A DNA stretch of 64,000 nucleotides from Planctomycetia bacterium (lineage in GTDB: Bacteria > Planctomycetota > Planctomycetia > Pirellulales > Thermoguttaceae). The stretch's first letter is position 1. The number at the start of each line of letters is the position of its first letter. The DNA is taken from contig JAUNMR010000007.1 in NCBI GenBank assembly GCA_030537455.1, positions 1 to 64,000 on the forward strand, given 5' to 3'. Of the stretch, positions 59,280 to 64,000 are shown in pieces. The notes under the pieces are model-generated. The model was given only the letters and a program-made list of their open reading frames with translations, had not been told where the DNA came from and ran no database searches. A program made the translations under genes and the position numbers.

Positions 59280-59320
59280 CTACTTATTAGATTTTAGAGG
59301 CGACGTCAAAAGTCCTAACC

Positions 59321-60697
59321 TCAGGCGTTCCAACGTTTTAGTAGTACGCCAGACGTCTGACCGAGAGTATTGCCACACAGTTTAAGCGCGTAATCGCCGG
59401 TGGTCGCTCGCGCTTGTGTCACCGGTTGTACGCCAAGAGCCGGATCGCACGTGCTAAAGCCGAAAGTCGGGAAGACCGCGCCCTCTTGAAGCGCAAGAAT
59501 ACTAGCGACCGTCGCGATCGCGCCGCCGCCCGCGCCGGGATTGCCGATGTGACCGCCAAGAGACGTCAAGGCGACGCTGTCGAGGTCAGAACCGAAAACC
59601 TTACGCAACGCCAACGCTTCGGCCGCGTCGAGCGTTGTCTCGCCACGACTAGCGCCGTTAATGTGAGCAAGGTCAGACGCGTGAAGGTCGGCGTCAGTCA
59701 CAATGGCGCGCAAGGTCAATTCAAAGGATTCGCGTAGAGAGTCAACCGACGTGGTCAGATCGCAGTTCGAACCGCCGCAATCGCGCTCATGACGATAGGA
59801 CGCGCGATAGGCGCCGGCAACGACTTCGGCGTAAATCTTAGCGCCACGCGCTTTAGCGTGCTCGTAGGTCTCTAGAATAACCGCGCCGGCGCCTTCTCCA
59901 GGCACGGAGCCGTTACGCATGGCGTCATAGGGTTTCGCGGGCGCGTCGGTTCGCTCGCCTTGTCCTAGCGCATTGGGCGAGATCTGGTCATATTTCAAAG
60001 CGTCAGCCAATCTTACGGGGTGCAGTTTCGAACCGGTGGCGCCCACGACCATAACATCGGCGCGACCGGAGCGTAGCGCGCTGGTCGCTTCCGCAAGAGC
60101 CGTGCAGAAGGACGACTCGCGATTGGTCACGTCAAATGCCGGTCCGAAAAACTCATTGTAGATCGTAATGTGGCTCGCCGACATATTGGTGAGATATTTC
60201 AGCTGCCAAATCGGCGTCATTTTGGTCAGGCCGTCGGCGCGCCAGCGTGGGAAATCAAGATAATATTCCCCTTGTTCGTCCTTTTGTCGGCACGCTTTAA
60301 TCGCGTCGACCAACTCCTGAGGGGTCGTTACGATATAATCGGAAGCAAAGGCGACGCCGACGCGACCGGAGGGAGTGGAGAAATCGTAACCGCTGTGTTG
60401 TAACGCCAATTGCGCCGCGGCGACTCCCAGTTGAATTTCGCGCGCCATGAGCTTAACGCCCTTGCGAATTGCCTTGCGTTTGGAGTCCGGCATTTCTCCA
60501 AACTCTTGGATTTTACCAGTGAACGCGTCTACAGGCGCCAGCGACGTCAACGTGCGAATGTCATGAGCTTGCGCGGAGCGAACGCCGGTACGACAAGACA
60601 AAGTTCCGACGCTTAAAGAGTCTAATTCAACTCCCAATGCGCTCAACGCGCTCAAACCGGTGACGACAACGCGTCGTGACGTGGCTTTCTTATCCAT
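59321..60697 (-). CDS. Beta-ketoacyl-synthase-like protein lacking Cys and His of the active site
   Basis: A 458-aa cytoplasmic thiolase-fold protein. Recognisable blocks: RRVVVTGLSALSALG, FDVTNRESSFCTALAEATSALRSGRADVMVVGAT, PYDAMRNGSVPGEGAGAVILE and ALTSLGGHIGNPGAGGGAIAT. In FabF-type enzymes the active Cys lies in TACASG before the helix ending in GRADVMVVG; counting back from that block, the position holds Glu194. A Cys four residues later (Cys198) is probably not equivalent. The first His motif (NAHGT) reads NGASR, so it is lost; the second His (GGHIG, His383) remains. Condensing activity is doubtful. A role as chain-length-factor-type partner or in polyketide/lipid synthesis is inferred only. 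Confidence 0.78.
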   Translation of the reverse strand: MDKKATSRRVVVTGLSALSALGVELDSLSVGTLSCRTGVRSAQAHDIRTLTSLAPVDAFTGKIQEFGEMPDSKRKAIRKGVKLMAREIQLGVAAAQLALQHSGYDFSTPSGRVGVAFASDYIVTTPQELVDAIKACRQKDEQGEYYLDFPRWRADGLTKMTPIWQLKYLTNMSASHITIYNEFFGPAFDVTNRESSFCTALAEATSALRSGRADVMVVGATGSKLHPVRLADALKYDQISPNALGQGERTDAPAKPYDAMRNGSVPGEGAGAVILETYEHAKARGAKIYAEVVAGAYRASYRHERDCGGSNCDLTTSVDSLRESFELTLRAIVTDADLHASDLAHINGASRGETTLDAAEALALRKVFGSDLDSVALTSLGGHIGNPGAGGGAIATVASILALQEGAVFPTFGFSTCDPALGVQPVTQARATTGDYALKLCGNTLGQTSGVLLKRWNA

Positions 60698-60810
60698 CTG
60701 TGTGTTTGTTCCAAAGTTTAAAACGGCGCTAACGCGCTTGCGCCTGCGATAAATTGGCGCAAATGCGACGTCGCGACGTCTTCCAGTAAACTAGACCGAC
60801 GTGGTTTCCT

Positions 60811-60816
60811 ATTATA
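60811..60816 (-). promoter_or_regulatory. -10 element upstream of the ketosynthase-like gene
   Basis: A perfect TATAAT on the minus strand about 115 bp before the start; the -35 region is poor. Confidence 0.3.
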
Positions 60817-60977
60817 TCGACTCACAGCGTAAAAGTAAAGGGCGCCTAACACAATTCAAGAAAGGTTTGCTAGCGCGTGAAAGGAAAGACACAGATATAA
60901 AAAGAACCAACGCGCACGCTCGGCGTTGCAATCACGCAATAGCGCCGCGTTGGCGATTGTTTTCGAGCGCCCAAGCG

Positions 60978-62681
60978 TCAGAAGCTCGGGGCCATATTAG
61001 CTGGGTCGGTTGTGGGCGAAATCGTCGGAGTTGCGTTCCCTAGACTCCCGTTGTTTGGAGAGTTGTTTTGTATTCTAGTCGCAGGCGCGGTCTGCGTCGA
61101 GGATTCCGTCGGGGGATTGACGTTCATGGAATTTGGCGCTTGAGCCGGCGCAGGATTAGGCGCGACGGCTGGCGAAGCGTTTCCGGTTGGGTCGGTCGGA
61201 CTGGCGGAGACCAGGCGAATCGACGGGTTCGCCGCGATGTTCTCGACGTCTTTACGAATCGCGAAGGAGAGCTTTTGAGTATGACGCGCCGGGACATAGA
61301 CCTTCCACTGGAAAGCGGAGGAGTCTGCGGCGGCGTAGGAAATACTTGGGTTCGCGCTCACAACGGTCACGCCTTTTGGCAACTGAACTTCGACCTCCGC
61401 GAGTTGAGTGAAGTCGGAGAGATTATTCACGTCGATCCAGCAGTCGGCGACGTCGCCAACGCGCTCGATTTTACCGCCGTAAGAGGTGAGCGTCACCGGC
61501 GGCGCGTCGGTCCAGGTGTAGTAGAACGTCTTACTATCGACCGCCACGTCGCTTTGACCCGACCCGTCGGGACGATAGATCGTCGCTTTGAGCTGACATG
61601 TGCCCGCGACGCCGTTGCGTTGCGTCAGGGTCGTCTGCGCTTGACCGTTCACGTCTGTCGTGACCGTAACGCTATTGGCAAGATTAGGTCCAAAGCCCGC
61701 GTCGCCAGAAAGGGAGTCGTAACGCACATACCAGCCGGAGCGCGCCTCGCTCGTCGACGTTTTACGAACTGTCGTAACGATCGGAACGCTCGTCTTGAGC
61801 GCGGAAACGCCGGAGCTGGGATAGAGAAACGCCGCGTCGATCCAATGGATTGTGGAGCTGGCGCGACGGCGATCCCAGTTGTTAATCGTATCGGACTGTA
61901 CGTCGACCGTGGTCGTGCCCTCCTCGTAAGAGGTGACCGACGTCCAGGATTGACCGCGAAGAATGGTGATATCGTCGAGGGTCGTCTGAGTACCGCGGTT
62001 TACGCGCCAGAGCTGACCGGTCGTGACTGTTGAAAGGGAGCGCGAATCGACTTCTTTCGACGCTTTAAGAAGATTGCACTGCAGACAACTACTATTCCGG
62101 GCGCGCGAGCCCAGACCGGATGAGGTCAATGCGTTTTCATTTGCGTTCGCCTCGACAAAACGACCGGCGCCGGCCAGACTCCAGTTCAACTCCTCGCCCA
62201 CGCGAAGATACTCCATATCGTCTCCGATATAGCTGGCGACCAGTACGACTTCCGAACCAACCGGCGCGGTAATCACGTGAGGCTCCATAACGACCTGCTC
62301 CCCTCGAGCCACGAGCTTCTCGGGAAAAAGAGCCCCGCCATTGGGACGCTGAGTCGGCCAGACGTAATCGCGCATATCGACCCCGGCGCGACGAGCCGCC
62401 GCTTCTTCTGAGTCGGTCGACTCCCAAGCGCCACGAACGTCGCTGGTCGTTGTCGCGCGCGCAATTGCCTCGCTTTCCTCCTTACTGCCGACGCGTTCCA
62501 CCTCGGAACGACGACGAGCAAAAAGACCTTCGTCGGAAAAAAGACAGCATTTATGATTCTCCAACGACTCACAACCGCAAGACGTCAGAATCACAGCGCA
62601 TAACAATAGAGACAGCGTTACGCACGTCGACGCGCTTAAACGCCGCTCCGTTACGGTCTTCTCTGGGGTGTTAAACGTCAT
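60978..62681 (-). CDS. Large lipoprotein with DUF11-like C-terminal domain
   Basis: A 567-aa lipoprotein-type protein. A signal sequence with TLSLLLCAVILTSC ends in a lipobox Cys; the next residues are Cys-rich (GCESLENHKCC). A linker is followed by beta-rich domains: VITAPVGSEVVLVASYIGDDMEYLRVGEELNWSL (about 135-170), a middle Ig-like part with VTTDVNGQAQTTLTQRNGVAGTCQLKATI, and a DUF11-like domain (about 400-490: DCWIDVNNLSDFTQLAEVEVQLPKGVTVVSANP, AFQWKVYVPARHTQKLSFAI). A Pro/Asn/Ala-rich tail ends the protein. It is probably an envelope protein. Upstream, AAAGGCG precedes the ATG; the region is divergent from rimO. Confidence 0.78.
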   Translation of the reverse strand: MTFNTPEKTVTERRLSASTCVTLSLLLCAVILTSCGCESLENHKCCLFSDEGLFARRRSEVERVGSKEESEAIARATTTSDVRGAWESTDSEEAAARRAGVDMRDYVWPTQRPNGGALFPEKLVARGEQVVMEPHVITAPVGSEVVLVASYIGDDMEYLRVGEELNWSLAGAGRFVEANANENALTSSGLGSRARNSSCLQCNLLKASKEVDSRSLSTVTTGQLWRVNRGTQTTLDDITILRGQSWTSVTSYEEGTTTVDVQSDTINNWDRRRASSTIHWIDAAFLYPSSGVSALKTSVPIVTTVRKTSTSEARSGWYVRYDSLSGDAGFGPNLANSVTVTTDVNGQAQTTLTQRNGVAGTCQLKATIYRPDGSGQSDVAVDSKTFYYTWTDAPPVTLTSYGGKIERVGDVADCWIDVNNLSDFTQLAEVEVQLPKGVTVVSANPSISYAAADSSAFQWKVYVPARHTQKLSFAIRKDVENIAANPSIRLVSASPTDPTGNASPAVAPNPAPAQAPNSMNVNPPTESSTQTAPATRIQNNSPNNGSLGNATPTISPTTDPANMAPSF

Positions 62682-63033
62682 AATAAAGCGCCTTTGTCGC
62701 TAGGGGAATTGGCAGTCTACTCCATTATTACCTACTCTATATTATACATATTATCTATCTTATACGACTAGTCCTGTTTACGAGAACGATATTTTTTTAC
62801 ATATCGTCACATGTGCCATCCTGTACGATCGGCGTCGTGCTTATACATTGCAAAACCGTCGCAATTAGTAGACTTCAACGCTGTTGTGCTCGCACGCTAT
62901 GTCTAATTACGCGATAAAACCGAAGTTAGCGCGTCGCGTCCCTTTTAAGCTTCTTAATTTTGAGTATATTAAAAAGGAATAGTTCCACTGTCTCACGACA
63001 GAACTTTGCGCAAGAAAGACAAGAGAAATTAGG
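62682..63033. other. 352-bp divergent intergenic region
   Basis: AT-rich around 62730-62770, with a TATAAT on the minus strand at 62741-62746 that may serve the lipoprotein gene but lacks a good -35. The rimO start follows at 63034. No small gene seen. Confidence 0.5.
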
Positions 63034-64000
63034 ATGCACTCGACGTCGCAACATTCTCAATCCGGCGCGGCTCAAGAGGCCGCAATCTCGCCGAAGACCG
63101 GCGCGGTTAGAACCTGTTCGATCACCTCTTTGGGTTGTCCCAAGAATCTGGTCGATTCCGAATCAATGATCGGTCGCCTCCTCTCTCACGGGTTCGAACT
63201 GGTAGAGGAAGCGCCGAGCGTGGATTTACTGCTCGTCAACACCTGCGGGTTTCTGCGCGAGGCGACTCAAGAGGCGAAGGAGGTTATTGCGGAAGCGTGC
63301 GCGCTCAAAGAAGCGGGCGCGGTCGGTAAGCTCCTTGTCGCGGGCTGTGCCGTCGTGTCAGACGGCAAGGCGCTCAGGGACGAATTCCCATTGGTCGACG
63401 TCTGGGTAAGTCCCTACGACGAAGTCAATATTGCCAAGATCGTCGCGGCGCTTTTTGCCGATTCCGACTCCGACGCTCAACCGAGCGCCGCCACGTCAGC
63501 GTCGCCCCTGCCGAACCTCCTGCCGATGGTCGAGCGTCCCAATGTCGAGGCGACGCGCGCCGAAGCAAAGTTTTATTACGACCAGGCGAAGTCGATACCA
63601 TTAGATTCAGCGCCGCGCGCCGCGCTCACCGAACCGCACGTCGCCTATGTCAAAATCGCCGACGGATGTGATCGCTTCTGCTCATACTGCACGATCCCCA
63701 AAATTCGAGGACGATACGCCAGTAAGCCAATGGAGGCGATCCTCGAGGAACTGCGCAAACTCGCCGATACCGGCGTGCGCGAGGTCAATCTCATTGCGCA
63801 AGAGACGACCTTCTGGGGCATGGATCTGTACGGTCAGCCACAACTGGCGAAACTACTGCGTGAAATCCAAGCGTTAGGACTATTCGACTGGGTCAGAACG
63901 CTCTATACCTACCCGCTCTATTGGACCAAAGAGCTAACGGAACTCTTTGCGCTTCAGCCACAGGGAACCACTTCGATTTTGCCCTATATCGACGTGCCGC
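63034..64000 (+). CDS. rimO: Ribosomal protein S12 methylthiotransferase RimO (partial, cut by the window end)
   Basis: At least 322 codons; the gene runs off the right edge. After a polar N-terminal extension (about 24 residues), the UPF0004 domain begins with VRTCSITSLGCPKNLVDSE, NTCGFLREATQEAKE and VAGCAVVSDGKAL. A linker rich in Asp/Ala/Ser (about residues 147-190) leads to the radical SAM domain: VAYVKIADGCDRFCSYCTIP carries the CxxxCxxC cluster-binding motif, followed by REVNLIAQETTFWGMDLYG. RimO adds a methylthio group to Asp89 of ribosomal protein S12 using two iron-sulfur clusters. The ATG at 63034 is chosen because the upstream open frame in this register has no better start. Confidence 0.93.
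   Translation, partial: MHSTSQHSQSGAAQEAAISPKTGAVRTCSITSLGCPKNLVDSESMIGRLLSHGFELVEEAPSVDLLLVNTCGFLREATQEAKEVIAEACALKEAGAVGKLLVAGCAVVSDGKALRDEFPLVDVWVSPYDEVNIAKIVAALFADSDSDAQPSAATSASPLPNLLPMVERPNVEATRAEAKFYYDQAKSIPLDSAPRAALTEPHVAYVKIADGCDRFCSYCTIPKIRGRYASKPMEAILEELRKLADTGVREVNLIAQETTFWGMDLYGQPQLAKLLREIQALGLFDWVRTLYTYPLYWTKELTELFALQPQGTTSILPYIDVP

Larger units (their letters stand above)
58970..59320. other. 351-bp convergent intergenic region
   Basis: It contains the terminators of the two convergent genes (58992-59031 plus, 59234-59279 minus). No gene seen. Confidence 0.6.

Noticed and set aside
60801-61043. 80-aa plus-strand frame
   Set aside because: It lies across the promoter region of the ketosynthase-like gene and into the 3' end of the lipoprotein gene.
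1-64000. tRNA, rRNA and CRISPR loci
   Set aside because: The gene-free stretches were read for T-arm-type motifs, rRNA-like sequence and regularly spaced repeats; none was found.

Overview
The window looks like chromosomal DNA of a planctomycete (Planctomycetota). This is an inference from gene content, since no rRNA or tRNA gene is present to prove it. Supporting signs are an LEPR-type N-terminal motif on a large secreted protein (42844-45516), tandem Tat-exported Gfo/Idh/MocA oxidoreductases, many secreted proteins of unknown or polysaccharide-related function, and a Gram-negative envelope gene set (kdsA, murB, RND efflux). Base composition is moderately GC-rich with many GCG/CGC codons; the stretch from about 38.2 to 45.7 kb is visibly more AT-rich.

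Layout. 1-8157 (minus strand): a fused muropeptide-recycling-type enzyme (serine hydrolase plus DUF1343/NamZ), two Tat-type Gfo/Idh/MocA paralogues and a DoxX-like membrane protein. 8588-17070: a PFL/UPF0210 protein, an acyltransferase-3 protein, an RND efflux pump with its adaptor, and kdsA. 17358-20280: a Cys/Pro/Ala-repeat secreted protein, about 1.7 kb without genes, and a lipoprotein. 20516-24058: a large secreted YCF48/BNR-type propeller protein with a CBM9-like C-terminus.

24158-32715 (minus strand) is the most distinctive block. It encodes seven exported proteins: a lipoprotein, a Gln-rich repeat protein, a transglutaminase-elicitor-like/DUF4384 fusion, a DUF4384-caspase fusion, a double-DUF4384 protein, a caspase-like protease with intact His/Cys, and a caspase homologue that has lost both catalytic residues. 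33531-37903 holds two secreted glycosidase-like proteins. 38234-45516 is an apparent operon: an LEPR/Calx-beta/transglutaminase-like protein followed by two tandem paralogues that share a 2078-bp stretch with no visible difference and are each internally duplicated.

46179-64000 is more housekeeping in character: umuC, pyrE, a DUF4091 protein, a MATE exporter, a HAD phosphatase, then nrdR-murB-argJ-selA-like, a membrane-anchored protein, a ketosynthase-like protein, a lipoprotein and a partial rimO. Several of these enzymes lack expected catalytic residues: MurB (Arg at the Ser/Cys position), the SelA-like protein (Gln for the PLP lysine), the ketosynthase (Cys and one His missing) and NrdR (CxC instead of CxxC in the zinc ribbon).

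Many genes have recognisable promoters of TTGACN-16/17-TATAAT type, and convergent pairs are separated by shared bidirectional hairpin terminators. All function calls come from reading motifs by eye; no database search was run.
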